From contig CATNEN010000001.1 of the NCBI GenBank assembly GCA_950097015.1, positions 7,931,001-7,995,000 of the forward strand: a stretch of 64,000 bases of DNA, read 5' to 3'. The DNA comes from Macrostomum hystrix (taxonomy: Eukaryota; Platyhelminthes; Macrostomidae). The position numbers and the translations under genes are program-made. The notes beneath the pieces were generated by a model, which saw only the letters and a list, made by a program, of their open reading frames with translations, was not told where the DNA came from and searched no databases. This document shows, piece by piece, positions 9,682 through 21,894 of the stretch. Every line of letters starts with the position of its first letter. The stretch's first letter is position 1.

Positions 9682-10914
9682 CTAGAGCGAAGTCAACATG
9701 CTGGTGGTTTGAAGAACCTGCCCAGCTGCGTCCCTCTGGTGCCGGAGTCGGGACAACTCGAGTCCGATCTCAGTTTCGGCAATCAAAAATGCTCGACGCA
9801 GCTGGAGAGCGAACACTGTGAGAAGAACCCCGGCCGCGGGAAAATAGACCAGGTGAAGCCAGTACACGGCTTCCACAGCCGATTCCTGAATCGGCTGACG
9901 CGATGGCAGGTTACGGAGCACAGTCTGCAGCATGGAGGTGACGCAGTGCGGCAGTTGCGTCACTGCCTGCAGGAGGCTCAGCGTCAGCAGCGCTGTTCGG
10001 GCGATGCGCATGGGCCGACCGCTCAGCAGCCGCGACTCGCACCGATAGTATCCTCTGTGGCTGCGCTCAGCAACGCGTCCTCCATCGACAATCGTGACAG
10101 CCGACGGTGCGGCGCCGATGCCGTTGCCTTGCGCGGTGGCATCGGGGATGCAGCGTCGAAGCGGCAGCTGCTGAGTGACTTGGCCTCGGCGATTTTTTTG
10201 TCGACGATTGTGACACTGGTTTCGGTCGATTCCGCCATCCTGATAGTACTCAGGACTGTTGCTGTCTTCAGTGTCAGACGAGTCGCCAGTGTCGCCGTCA
10301 GTATCGTCGTCCCTGTACGGCTTGTAGGCGCACAGCAGACAGGTGAGAGCCAGGTGCACCAGCAGTGGTGCGGCCAGCAGAACGGACAACGGGCCCAACC
10401 AGGCCCAGCGTTCGGCCATTAGACAGCGGCCTTCGTTACGCAGCGCAGACTCAGTAGACTCTTTGTGCATGAGCAGCACAGGTAGCAGGCCCAAACTGCA
10501 GGCCGCCCAGGGCAGGCAGTGCGCGGTGAGGTAGCCAAGACGAGTGCAGCTCCGACCGCACCGCCTGGGCGGATAGCGGATGCTGCGAAAGCAGACGGTA
10601 ATTGCTATTGTCAAGTACAGGTACAATGCCGGGAGGAACAACCTGCAGAACAAATAGACTTTGCAACTGATTCGCCAACCCGGCTGATCGAATTTGCCAT
10701 GGGCGGATAGCAGCAGCGAATGAATGGATGTGACCAAGCCTGCGTGCAGGCAGCCGACAAGCCCGGCATGCAGGCACAGGCCGTGCAGCAGGTCACCGTA
10801 GCGCCTACAGCCGCCAACCAGTGCTACTCCAGCCAGTGCCAGATTGGCAGCTCCGGTTGCTGCGGCGAGGCCGAGACCCAGGCCGCCACCTGGCCAGGCG
10901 ATTTGCAGCGACAT
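9682..10914 (-). CDS. Seven-helix receptor-like membrane protein (divergent class A GPCR-like), single exon
   Basis: An intronless frame of 410 residues on the minus strand, starting at ATG 10914 and using GC-rich codons. Hydrophobic segments fall near residues 11-36, 45-70, 83-108, 127-149, 170-196, 303-333 and 347-372, giving seven helices and a long hydrophilic third inner loop (about 197-302). That loop has an acidic, then a basic part. C84 at the start of helix 3 and C164 in the second outer loop match the conserved disulfide of rhodopsin-like receptors. The DRY motif is replaced by a CFRSIRYPP stretch, helix 6 has QLPHC in place of CWxP, and helix 7 has YFPAAG in place of NPxxY. It may be a lineage-specific orphan receptor or a non-signalling seven-helix protein. 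No ligand can be proposed. The large frame on the opposite strand (9709-10422) is a shadow. Confidence 0.6.
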   Translation of the reverse strand: MSLQIAWPGGGLGLGLAAATGAANLALAGVALVGGCRRYGDLLHGLCLHAGLVGCLHAGLVTSIHSLLLSAHGKFDQPGWRISCKVYLFCRLFLPALYLYLTIAITVCFRSIRYPPRRCGRSCTRLGYLTAHCLPWAACSLGLLPVLLMHKESTESALRNEGRCLMAERWAWLGPLSVLLAAPLLVHLALTCLLCAYKPYRDDDTDGDTGDSSDTEDSNSPEYYQDGGIDRNQCHNRRQKNRRGQVTQQLPLRRCIPDATAQGNGIGAAPSAVTIVDGGRVAERSHRGYYRCESRLLSGRPMRIARTALLTLSLLQAVTQLPHCVTSMLQTVLRNLPSRQPIQESAVEAVYWLHLVYFPAAGVLLTVFALQLRRAFLIAETEIGLELSRLRHQRDAAGQVLQTTSMLTSL

Positions 10915-12460
10915 GTGTCACTCACTCCAACTATTAGTCAGTCGTTTGCACAGGACGAAACGGGCGACACGTCCAGTTGAAGGTGACGAATTCTGTCTAG
11001 ATGTGGCATCGTCCAGCAAAGTTGGGGAACTTGCCCAAAAGTTTCTCAAGCTGCAATGCACAATTGGGTCTGTGAGGGCGGCCCGTGATAGTCGATTCCC
11101 CTCCGTTTGTAACTATTTTATTTCGAAGTCCGCCACCAGATTTTAGTTTGCGGCCTCTTAAACAAGCCTGTAGTTTTTTTTGCTGGCCTGTGGATAAATA
11201 TACACGCGGATGCGCCCAGCAAACACACGGTTATATTCTTTATACCCCAATTTTTTTCCTACGCTGTCCCTCTCCTAACCTCCATTGCCTTCACCAACCC
11301 CAATCCGGCCGACGATTTCTCTCCCATTCCGCGATCCCACTCGGTCTCTGGTTTTCTCCCCTTCTCTTTCTACTCCCCACCCGGCAGGCCAGAAAGGCAT
11401 AATCCCAAATCCCGGCAGTCCTACAACGGTACCTCAACTGCTCCCGCTGCTCTCCCTAGACGGCCGCCCTCCACCCGGTCTGCCCCCCGCTGCGTATTCC
11501 AGCCTAGGCAGCCCTGGCCAGCCAATGTCGCAGCGACCTTCCCAGTCCCGGGCTCTCCAAATATATATATTTTCTAGGAATTGGCGAAAGTCGGCCCGGC
11601 TGTTACAGACGGGGCCATTGGGCGGGACGGCGGATACACGGCTGGTATAGGAGCCAGCAGGAGAGAAAGCTCCCTTGCTGCTAGACGCGAGGCCTGTCGC
11701 CCTGTCTATACTCTCGGCTCCTTTTCTTTTTTTATTTTACTCTTCCTCCACGCAATTTTCTTATTCTTGACTCAGCCAATACGATTGGGGAGCAGTATAG
11801 TGCGGGAAGAAATAAGTGCCGATTTCCGAATCCCCCAGAATTCCCATCATCTTCTCTAAAATGGCATTCAAGGCTTTGAGGTTTGGCTTTCAGCTGTCCA
11901 GCCTCTACAGATTTTTTAAATAATTGCGCTGCAACTTTTATTTTTATCCTATATACGGCCCACTGATTCTAGGATCAAATCAAATCAAATGTTTCGCTTT
12001 TTACGATAAACCAACCACGACCTTCACCGCTCAGAAACCGGTCAGCAATAGCAATAGCATGACGGCCGAATTCCCGATTTCAAAGACTTCTAGACTTCTA
12101 GACTATTTATTCTCTCTCTCAAAACTTGCCCGCTGGCGGATCGCGTGGCGGCCAGGATTCAACGGGCCCGTCTGTCGAAGAAATAGGAGGCCAAGCAGGC
12201 AAGTCCCAGATCCTGCGTGATTATCCCAGGGCCGACTTCCTGGCTGACTGAGCATTTGCATTAACTTTAAAAAAAGGTAAAACAAAATTTTGGAAAGAGC
12301 GACCAAACAAGAAGGTCGTGCAGCACTCTGAATTCTTAGATGTCAAACAAACTTTCGTACGATTGTGTACATAAAAGAGAATATTGTACGGGTTAGCAAA
12401 CTCCCAACACAGCTCGCTTAGCTCCTGAATCTAGCCCTCAGGCCCTTTTAAGTCTCTTCC
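10915..12460. other. Intergenic DNA upstream of the receptor-like gene
   Basis: Includes a C/T-rich stretch (11150-11530). No gene is supported. The promoter of the minus-strand receptor-like gene should lie in its first part, but I see no clear TATA element. Confidence 0.35.
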
Positions 12461-12635
12461 GTGTCTGATCTCTCTACTGTCACATCTAATCCCGTGTCTG
12501 ATCTCTCTACTGTCACATCTAATCCCGTGTCTGATCTCTCTACTGTCACATCTAATCCCGTGTCTGATCTCTCTACTGTCACATCTAATCCCGTGTCTGA
12601 TCTCTCTACTGTCACATCTAATCCCGTGTCTGATC
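12461..12635 (+). repeat. Minisatellite, 33-bp unit, about 5 copies
   Basis: Head-to-tail perfect-looking copies of a unit starting GTGTCTGATCTCTCTACTGT and ending ATCTAATCCC. It abuts the 16-bp array that follows and shares the TGTCT..TCTCT theme, so the two may have a common origin. Confidence 0.95.
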
Positions 12636-12667
12636 GGGACTTATCTCTCGCGTGTCAGATTTTTCCC

Positions 12668-13140
12668 GTGTCTCTTCTCTCCCGTGTCTTACCTCTCCCG
12701 CGTCTCATCTCTCCCGTGTCTCATCTCTCCCGTGTCTCATCTCTCCCGTGTCTCATCTCTCTCGTGTCTCATCTCTCTCATGTCTCATCTCTCCCGTGTC
12801 TCATCTCTCCCGTGTCTCATCTCTCTCATGTCTCATCTCTCCCGTGTCTCATCTCTCCCGTGTCTCATCTCTCTCGTGTCTCATCTCTCTCATGTCTCAT
12901 CTCTCCCGTGTCTCATCTCTCCCGTGTGTCATCTCTCCCGTGTCTCATCTCTCCCGTGTCTCATCTCTCTCGTGTCTCATCTCTCTCATGTCTCATCTCT
13001 CCCGTGTCTCATCTCTCCCGTGTCTCATCTCTCTCATGTCTCATCTCTCCCGTGTCTCATCTCTCCCGTGTCTCATCTCTCTCGTGTCTCATCTCTCCCG
13101 TGTCTCATCTCTCCCGTGTCTCATCTCTCCCGTGTCTCAT
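12668..13140 (+). repeat. Minisatellite, 16-bp unit CGTGTCTCATCTCTCC
   Basis: About 29 copies with few variants (CGTG versus CATG, CTCC versus CTCT). Because 16 is not a multiple of 3 and the unit lacks stops in any frame, all three plus frames stay open, producing false ORFs. The same unit occurs at 15061-16378 and inverted at 24150-25485. Confidence 0.95.
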
Positions 13141-15060
13141 TCATTCTCTTCTTGTTTCATCATCTCATTTTTGCTATCCTTTCTACACTGCATCTCAACC
13201 CGTGTCTCATGTCTTCCAGGTCAATACGGTCGGTTTTTGGTATTTTTTAGGTTCCCCTTCTTGAACCACGAAGCAAATAGGCTTCCCAAAAAGTGCACGA
13301 ACTGGGATAAGTTTGAGTAAGTTTGACTTGGGCAAGCAATTCGTTTGCGTAAGTGAGCCGATGTCGATTTTAGAAATGAGAATGATGCATAAAGAAATAG
13401 AGGAAAGTTGATTAGAGTTGAGCAGTACTTGTCAAGTGAAGCGCCTATATAGTTTTTTCATTCTCTCGCTGTGTGGGGGATTTCATTTTTTGCTCATGCC
13501 TCTGTGAGCAGAGCTGTTCGTTGTGACTCATATATAGCTAGCTGTCCTTGTATAATAGTCATAGTTGCTCAGTTCTGTAATAAATACATGGGCATTAATG
13601 TCAGACACATGCCTAGTCGACAATTCCCTCGAGACAACCTCTAAAAGGAAGCTCATAAACGAGTATACAGCGATTTGGTATTTAGCATATATATATAGCA
13701 CTTATCGCACTATCGAAGCTATCGAACTTTTACGTATTTTTTCTAAATAATTAATTAACTAATTGCATGTTAGTATTCTACCTGATTAAATGGATAATAA
13801 CTGATTATAGTACAAGTAATTGGCACTGATGCAGTTCACATCATGACAACTTTGTCATCGATGAAACTAATGCTTGATTTGATTATATGATATACTTGTA
13901 GATGATTAATTGCCTACCTGTCCTACCTGCTTCAGGCTATACAAAAGTAATTGCAGATGGATTAAGCACTTAATCGGCTGTCAATGTTAAGTATTGCTAA
14001 TCAAAATACCTGCCTAATTGGTACCAGAACCTACCGAATGAGAATAACCGCTATATAACTATAATGCATCATCGTCTGACCATTCCATAAAATTCTTGAC
14101 CATAAAATACGCAGCATATATCTAGCAAATTATCTAGGATTACTATTTTCTAACTTTAAATAGTGCATCAGTGCGCAATTTAGAAAGGCCAACTCTCTAG
14201 GCCAACAAGTAGGCACCTGTTGATGGGACCTAGGCTTCTATAATCAGAATGGGAAATGGGATAAAAGAAATGGGAGGAAAATGCGAAGTCCACCCAACGC
14301 GGTTCCCAAAGCTCTTCAATTTGTTTTCACTTCACAGCTTTGCTTGATAATTGCTTGCACAGCTTAGAATTGCAATGTACTTTTAAAGACGGTTAACTAT
14401 TCTGTCCGTAGACAATACCTTTAACAATAGTTAGTTGGTTTAGTTAAGTCTTGAGGAGGTTTAAAGGATGTCTTACATTAGGAACTGAAGATAATGAGCT
14501 TGAAGGAAAGACTTAATTGAGACCGACTCACACACTTAGCATCGATGCCGCTAGACCTTAGGACAGTGACTTGGGATTCGGTTCCCATCTCACTTTCATC
14601 CGCTTGCTAAAGAAATAAGATTTCCACCCCAACGCCAGCTTGTTAACCCTGCATGAGTTCCCGAGGTCTCCGGGCTGTGTTGGAGAGACAGGCGGGCAGC
14701 TGTGATTGATTGGGGCAGAGAGGTTGAAAAAAACTAGAGAGCTAATTGGGCCAGCCAGCCCGGTTGCTAAGTGGACCTCACAAACCTCACGGGGCTCTGA
14801 GAACTATCCGAGTGCTTTTCAGCGCCTCTTGAGTGATCGGAAATCAGGGGAAAATCATAGAACGATCTTCGGTGGATCTCAAACTGATGGAAGTTCTCAA
14901 TAGCAGCAGCGAGTCATATTGCTGCTCAAAATTAAGAACTGCTCAAAAGTCTATTGCAGCAGAGAGTATTACTGTTCGTTTTCCTCTGATAAATCCATAT
15001 TTAATCAATCCCGTCTCTAGTATCCCACGTTATTTTTTTTCTCTCCAGCATCTCATCTAA
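13141..15060. other. Intergenic DNA between two arrays of the same 16-mer
   Basis: Unique-looking sequence with no supported gene. Confidence 0.4.
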
Positions 15061-16378
15061 CTCGTGTCTCACCTCTCCCGTGTCTCACCTCTCCCGTGTC
15101 TCATCTCTCCCGTGTCTCATCCCTCCCGTGTCTCATCTCTCCCCTGCCTCATCTCTCCCGTGTCTCATCCCTCCCGTGTCTCATCTCTCCCGTGTCTCAT
15201 CTCTCCCCTGCCTCATCTCTCCCGTGTCTCATCCCTCCCGTGTCTCATCTCTACCCTGCCTCATCTCTATGGTGTCTCACCTCTCCCCTGCCTCATCTCT
15301 CCCCTGCCTCATCTCTCCCGTGTCTCATCTCTCCCGTGTCTCATCTCTCCCGTGTCTCATCTCTCCCGTGTCTCATCTCTACCCTGCCTCATCTCTCCCC
15401 TGCCTCATCTCTCCCGTGTCTCATCTCTCCCGTGTCTCATCTCTCCCGTGTGTCATCTCTCCCGTGTCTCATCTCTCCCGTGTCTCATCTCTCCCGTGTC
15501 TCATCTCTCCCGTGTCCTATCTCTCTTGTGTGTAATCTCTCCAGTGTCTCATCTCTCCCGTGTCTCATCTCTCCAGTTTCACATCACTCCCGTGTCTCAT
15601 CTCTCCCCTGCCTCATCTCTACGGTGTCCAATCCCTCCCGTGTCTCATCTCTCCCCTTCCTCATCTCTCTCCTGCCTCATCTCTACGGTGTCCAATCACT
15701 CCCGTGTCTCATCTCTCCCCTGCCTCATCTCTACGGTCTCCAATCACTCCCGTGTCTCATCTCTCCCCTGCCTCATCTTTACGGTGTCCAATCACTCCCG
15801 TGTCTCATCTCTCCCCTGCCTCATCTCTCCCGTGTCTCATCTCTCCCGTGTCTCATCTCTCCCGTGTCTCATCTCTCCCCTGCCTCATCTCTCCCGTGTC
15901 TCATCCCTCCCGTGTCTCACCTCTCCCCTGCCTCATCTCTCCCGTGTCTCATCTCTCCCGTGTCTCATCTCTCCCGTGTCTCATCTCTCCCCTGCCTCAT
16001 CTCTCCCGTGTCTCATCTCTCCCGTGTCTCATCTCTCCCCTGCCTCATCTCTCCCGTGTCTCATCTCTCCCGTGTCTCATCTCTCCCGTGTCTCATCTCT
16101 CCCGTGTCTCATCTCTCCCGTGTCTCATCTCTCCCGTGTCTCACCTCTCCCCTGCCTCACTTCTCCCGTGTCTCATCTCTACCCTGCCTCATCTCTCCCC
16201 TGCCTCATCTCTCCCGTGTCCAATCTCTCCCGTGTCCAATCTCTCCCGTGTCCAATCTCTCCCGTGTCCAATCTCTCCCGTGTCCAATCTCTCCCGTGTC
16301 CAATCTCTCCCGTGTCCAATCTCTCCCGTGTCCAATCTCTCCCGTGTCCAATCTCTCCCGTGTCCAATCTCTCCCGTT
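15061..16378 (+). repeat. Minisatellite, 16-bp unit CGTGTCTCATCTCTCC with variant blocks
   Basis: About 82 copies. Three subtypes are visible: CGTGTCTCATCTCTCC, CCTGCCTCATCTCTCC and, in the last 170 bp (16205-16378), a homogeneous block of CGTGTCCAATCTCTCC. The pure terminal block suggests recent local expansion. Long open frames across it are artefacts. Confidence 0.95.
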
Positions 16379-16824
16379 TCTATTTCAAAACAGACAGTAA
16401 AATAAATATCAAAATTATTGATCTTTGGTGTCGGCGCAAAAGCTAATAAATAATAAATGCCAAATATTCCATTTGCGTATCCCTCCATGCTACGAGTAAT
16501 TATAATTCCATCAGCCGTTCCCAATGCATCCAGTGTGGCTAGCCGAAAATGTAATCACTGAAATCGTTGAATATCTTATTTGCCTCCCACCACTCAATGA
16601 GATGTGCTCACACAGCGCCCTAGGAGTGCCTCGACTTGATTCTTCCTCTTTGGTCTCTTCATGATTTAGCTGCCAGAAAATATCTATGAAAGAGACGAGG
16701 ACTTCAGACCGCTGATCTTGATGAAACTAGAGACTTAACACCGGTTTGACTTATCGGACTCAAAAACTTTTGTACTCAGAAATCTTTATCATACGGATGA
16801 AAAAATTGTTTACAATTGATATGA

Positions 16825-17305
16825 AATCTCATTCTCATAGACCTCATATCTCATTCTCATCAATCCCTAATCTCTTTCTCATCGATCTTAAATCTCATTC
16901 TCATCGATCTCTAATCTCATTCTCATAGACCTCATATATCATTCTCATCAATCCCTAATCTCTTTCTCATCGATCTTAAATCTCTTTCTCATCGATCTTA
17001 AATCTCTTTCTCATCGATCTTAAATCTCTTTCTCATCGATCTCAAATCTCTTTCTCATCGATCTCTAATCTCTTTCACATTGATCTCTAATCTCTTTCTC
17101 ATCGATCTCTAATCTCTTTCTCATCGATCTCAAATCTCTTTCTCATTGATCTCAAATCTCTTTCTCATCGATCTCAAATCAATTTCTCATTGATCTCTAA
17201 TCTCTTTCTCATTGATCTCAAATCTCTTTCTCATAGATCTCAAATCTCCTCCTCATTGATCTCATATCACTTGCTCGTTAATCTCAAATCTCTTTCTCAA
17301 CGAGC
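16825..17305 (+). repeat. Minisatellite, 22-bp unit around CTCATCGATCTCAAATCTC
   Basis: About 20 copies. Variants alternate at the fourth to seventh bases of the second half (CTCAAATC, CTTAAATC, CTCTAATC), and the copies become more diverged towards both ends. Confidence 0.9.
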
Positions 17306-17689
17306 AGAATTTCCATCTCGTCTATGTATATTATTGTCTTGTCGGTCAGTCAGCATAACATGCATTCCTCATGCATGTTACTGAATGTACAATAGTGAGA
17401 TTTGAAATTCAGGTTGTACATTTTGAACTAGCCTTTTTAGCCTCTGTGTCAGAAAATAAAGCAAAAACAAACCTCAAAAACGGTCTCATACCAATGACAG
17501 CAAAAGCACTCGCTGACTGAACTGCAGAGGTTTCAGTCTAGTCGTGATTAAGCCCTTGGGCAAAAACTGATTAAATCTTCGAGTGCTGCTGCTTTCCTTT
17601 GAATTAATGAGAAAACTTTTCTGCACAAGAGAAATTTTACTGAAAATCTTCAGTTTAGAAGGGGATTCATAACGGGAGTCAGACTGAGT

Positions 17690-18525
17690 CTAAAGAAATT
17701 GACAAGGAGATTATTATTGAGATTGATAGTGAGATCATAGAGATTGATAGTGAGATTACTATTGAGATTGATAGTGAGATCATAGAGATTGATAGTGAGA
17801 TTACTATTGAGATTGATAGTGAGATCATAGAGATTGATAGTGAGATTACTATTGAGATTGATAGTGAGATCATAGAGATTGATAGTGAGATTACTATTGA
17901 GATTGATAGTGAGATCATAGAGATTGATAGTGAGATTACTATTGAGATTGATAGTGAGATCATAGAGATTGATAGTGAGATCATAGAGATTGATAGTGAG
18001 ATCATAGAGATTGATAGTGAGATTACTATTGAGATTGATAGTGAGATCATAGAGATTGATAGTGAGATCATAGAGATTGATAGTGAGATTACTATTGAGA
18101 TTGATAGTGAGATTACTATTGAGATTGATAGTGAGATTACTATTGAGATTGATAGTGAGATTACTATTGAGATTGATAGTGAGATCATAGAGATTGATAG
18201 TGAGATTGCTATTGAGATTGATAGTGAGATCATAGATATTGATAGCGAGATTATAGAGATTGATAGTGAGATTATTTAAATTGATGGTGAGAATATACAG
18301 ATTGATAGAAAGATTGTACGAGTTTATAGTGAGATTGTACAAGTTGATAGTGAGATTGTACAAGCTAATAGTGAGATTGTACAAGTTGATAGTGAGATTG
18401 TACAAGTTAATAGTGAGATTGTACAAGTTAATAGTGAGATTGTACAAGCTAATAGTGAGATTGTACAAATTGATAGTGAGATTGTACAAGTTGATAGTGA
18501 GATTGTACAAGTTGATAGTGAGATT
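17690..18525 (+). repeat. Compound minisatellite, 21- and 24-bp units built on GAGATTGATAGTGAGAT
   Basis: From 17690 to about 18260, units ending in CATA (21 bp) and in TACTATT (24 bp) alternate in a pattern close to regular. From about 18310 to 18525 a related 21-bp unit with GTACAAGTTGATAGT takes over. Both lengths are multiples of 3, so frames stay open on both strands without being genes. Confidence 0.93.
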
Positions 18526-19036
18526 GATGTTAAGATTAATGTCACATTTCAATAGTAACTTCTGGAACAATACAAACAAAAAATCTGTAGAACAATTATT
18601 GTGGCTACAAAGTATAGCGGAAACACTGTGTGACAATCAGTGACTATTGTTATATATTTCCGTTCAAACAGTGGCTAATCATGATCTATGAGATTAGGGT
18701 ACAGGATTAATTTCAGCTTGGCTATATATAAAAGTTTGCATTTAAATGGTATAACTGAATGTACAATATTGAAGCAAAGTCAAAGTAAAGAACTCAATTT
18801 AGTTCAGCAGAAAAGAACATGTTAATGTGTTTTAAAATCTGATTTTAATTAACCGGACACGGGTCCTGTGTAACTTTTCTTGTCTTTGTGTAGCAAATGA
18901 AAACGAATTCTAAATTAAAGTTTTGTTCATAAGGAAAATGAATTTACCAAACTACACTACTTACAACAAAGTTGGTAAGTAGGGTAAAACGCGCATGTTT
19001 AATAATTTTTAAAAGAAAACGATGACAACAAGCTGA

Positions 19037-19362
19037 CTATTGGCCGTACAACCCGACAGTGCCTCTGCCTTCCTCGTCCTCTTCGTCAGCGTCGTCGACT
19101 TTCTCGTCGTCGATAAAGTCCACCGATTTCCTGCAGCCTTCGGCGTTCAATTCGCGAATCTGCTGCTTCTCTTTCTTCAGTTTCATGCGCCGGTTTTGAA
19201 ACCAAATCTTTATTTGGCGCTCAGTGAGGCCCAGCAGGTGGGCGATCTCGATTCGGCGACGCCTGGTAAGGTAGTTGTTGAACTTGAACTCCTTCTCTAG
19301 CTCAAGCGTCTGCTGACGACTGTACGTCTGCCGACCGCTGCGGCGTTGGACCGAGTTTGGAC
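19037..19362 (-). CDS. Hox gene (Ubx/abd-A/Lox2/Lox4-like), exon 2 with homeodomain
   Basis: The exon begins at 19362 after the acceptor TCTACCGTCGCAG and ends at TAG 19037. It completes the Gly codon left open by exon 1 (26469-26862), giving a 239-residue protein. The homeodomain is residues 138-197: [11 protein letters not shown] at its start, [11 protein letters not shown] in helix 2, and the recognition helix [15 protein letters not shown]. Leu instead of Trp in MKLKKE, and the following QQIRELNAE (a UbdA-like peptide), point to the Ubx/abd-A/Lox2/Lox4 group, not Antp or Scr. The C-terminus is strongly acidic (DEEDEE) and ends GLYGQ. As a Hox factor it should act in the nucleus in axial patterning. 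Whether it is Lox2, Lox4 or an undivided orthologue needs a tree. Confidence 0.93.
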
Positions 19363-19384
19363 CTGCGACGGTAGAAAATTGGAG

Positions 19385-20150
19385 TTCATCTGACACCTGA
19401 CTGACCCACCTGACACCTGACTGACCCACCTGACACCTGACTGACCCACCTGACTGACTCATCTGACTGACTCACCTGACAACTGACCGACTCATCTGAC
19501 ACCTGACTGAAACATCTGAAACCTGACTGACCCATCTGACACCTGACTGACCCCATCTGACACCTGACTGACTCATCTGACATTTGAATGACCCATCTGA
19601 CATTTCAATGACCCATCTGACACCTGACTGACCCATCTGACATTTCAATGACCCATCTGACATTTGAATGACCCATCTGACATTTCAATGACCCATCTGA
19701 CACCTGACTGACCCATCTGACACCTGACTGACCCATCTGACACCTGACTGACCCATCTGACACCTGACTGACCCATCTGACATTTCAATGACCCATCTGA
19801 CACATAACTGACCCATCTGACACCTGACTGACTCATCTGACATTTGAATGACCCATCTGACATTTCAATGACCCATCTGACACCTGACTGACCCATCTGA
19901 CACCTGACTGACCCATCTGACACCTGACTGACCCATCTGACATTTCAATGACCCATCTGACACATAACTGACCCATCTGACACCTGACTGACCCATCTGA
20001 CACCTGACTGACCCATCTGACATTTCAATGACCCATCTGACACATAACTGACCCATCTGACACCTGACTGACCCATCTAACACTTAATTGACTCATCTGA
20101 CACCTGACTGACCCATCTAACACCTGACTGACCCACCTGACAGCTGACTA
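19385..20150 (+). repeat. Minisatellite, 20-bp unit ACCCATCTGACACCTGACTG
   Basis: About 38 copies directly upstream of the Hox homeodomain exon, beginning some 20 bp from its acceptor. Two main variants, CACCTGACTG and CATTTCAATG in the second half, alternate in repeated groups, implying multi-unit duplications. Confidence 0.95.
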
Positions 20151-20964
20151 AGTTATTTAATTGGATAATACTTTAGTACTCACGCACTTATAGGCAAGTA
20201 CATATTTCAAACACGGCAAAACAGTATACAGATACAATATTTTCGCCGAAATAAAAAAGCCTCATTTAATGCTATCTATTGTAATTCCCAATTTAACAAT
20301 CTAATTGCGGGTTGGTCCGATCGTTAAAACTTCGTGGAAAAGAAATCACGAAATTGCTACAGTGATATTCCATAACTGTCAGCGCACTATATACTTGCCT
20401 ACTGCATTGATCCAAGAGCAGCAGATCATTACAGGGGCGGTCATCTTGTAGTTACACCACTGCCTAGATTATCATCCAGTTAGTCATGAAAGAATTCAGA
20501 TCAGAGAGGAAAAAGAATTGAAACATGAAAAACCTGGCTGGGCAGTAAGCAGGCAGATAGCAGACGATATGGAGGTAGAAAAGAATATAAAAAATGGGAA
20601 AGACATTGTCAGGTCATAACTGTCAACTTGAAGTGCTCCTCGCCGATATTCGATTGTATTTCTTTTTCTCGCGTCGAATCTCCAGACGCAGCCTCGGACC
20701 ACGCGTTGGCCCTATCTATAAATGAGTTTTCATTGCAAACACTGGCCCGCAATAAGCCAATAAGCCTGCGCATTTTTATAGCCCGCGGTTCCGCTTTATT
20801 AGGCTCGATAGAATACCTGCTTCCTCCTAATTTACAGCCAGCTTGGGTCTATCTGCCCTAGCTTTCCTGTGCGAGCGGCTATTCCTGATGCGAAAGAAGC
20901 TGATTTTTTCAGCTTTTTGATCCGTCTTTTAGTAGGCTGGGTGCAGTGGATGAAATGGGGAATG

Positions 20965-21332
20965 AGAACATGGAGGGTGAGATGATAGATATTGAGGGTA
21001 AGATGATGGAGTTTGAGGGTGAGATGATGGAGATTGAGGGTGAGATGATGGAGATTGAGGGTGAGATGATGGAGATTGAGGGTGAGATGATGGAGATTGA
21101 GGGTGAGATGATGGAGATTGAGGGTGAGATGATGGAGATTGAGGGTGAGATGATGGATATTGAGGGTGAGATGATGGAGATTGAGGGTGAGATGATGGAG
21201 ATTGAGGGTGAGATGATGGAGATTGAGGGTGAGATGATTGAGATTGAGGGTGAGATGATGGAGATTGAGGGTGAGATGATGGAGATTGAGGGTGAGATGA
21301 TGGAGATTGAGGGTGAGATGATGGAGATTGAG
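20965..21332 (+). repeat. Minisatellite, 21-bp unit around GATGATGGAGATTGAGGGTG
   Basis: About 17 copies, very homogeneous in the middle with diverged first copies. Located in the Hox intron. Unit length divisible by 3 keeps frames open on both strands (MEIEGEM repeats), which is not evidence of a protein. Confidence 0.93.
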
Positions 21333-21894
21333 TCCAACAATCAACCTCGTGAGCCCGAATACAGAGATTCGGGCTCAGATTCAATTAATTTACCATTCAA
21401 TTTCGGCATAGCTCTAGAAATACTGCAATACAATAGTCAAATGGCCATTATTACAGACGGGCAGACAGACTGCAGAGGTGGAGAAACATGCACATGTTAC
21501 GCATTAATTTCCTTTGAAGCTCACCGCTATGCAGCAGCAGCAGCAGCCATATAATACCTGCACAAACAGGTGCAAGATATTAACTGCAGTGCCAAACAGA
21601 ATAGTAACAGACCAAACTAGGTATCTATGGACGTAACGGATGAAAAAATTGAAAAACAGATACACCCGAAAGTGTTGAGAGTGCCAAGTATATTATCTTT
21701 TACAACTTTAGCTTTATTTTTTCTATTTTTTGGGAGCATGTGTTGTGTCTGTTCGGTGGGTGTTAGATTATTATGCCTCTATAGCGAGTGTCTTAAGTCC
21801 TGGTGGTGTTAGGCTGAATTTTCACGATTTTAACTTGCACCTTATAGTGCATGTAGGTCTGGCATAAAACATCTCAAAATACAGATCGTTTCAC

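Noticed and set aside
9709-10422. 237-codon plus-strand ORF
   Set aside because: Antisense shadow of the receptor-like gene; no hydrophobic or domain pattern.
12461-13320. Three long overlapping plus-strand ORFs of SHLSRVSSLPCLI repeats
   Set aside because: They are the 16-bp minisatellite read in three frames; the unit lacks stops in any frame, so openness carries no information.
15064-16446. A 460-codon ORF and parallel frames
   Set aside because: Same 16-bp minisatellite; no start context, no non-repeat domain.
17650-18643. 328-codon minus ORF (YNLTINL repeats) and its shadows
   Set aside because: 21/24-bp repeat units are multiples of 3 and stay open on both strands.
20832-21554. MEIEGEM and HPQSPSS repeat ORFs
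   Set aside because: 21-bp intronic minisatellite; open in four frames at once.
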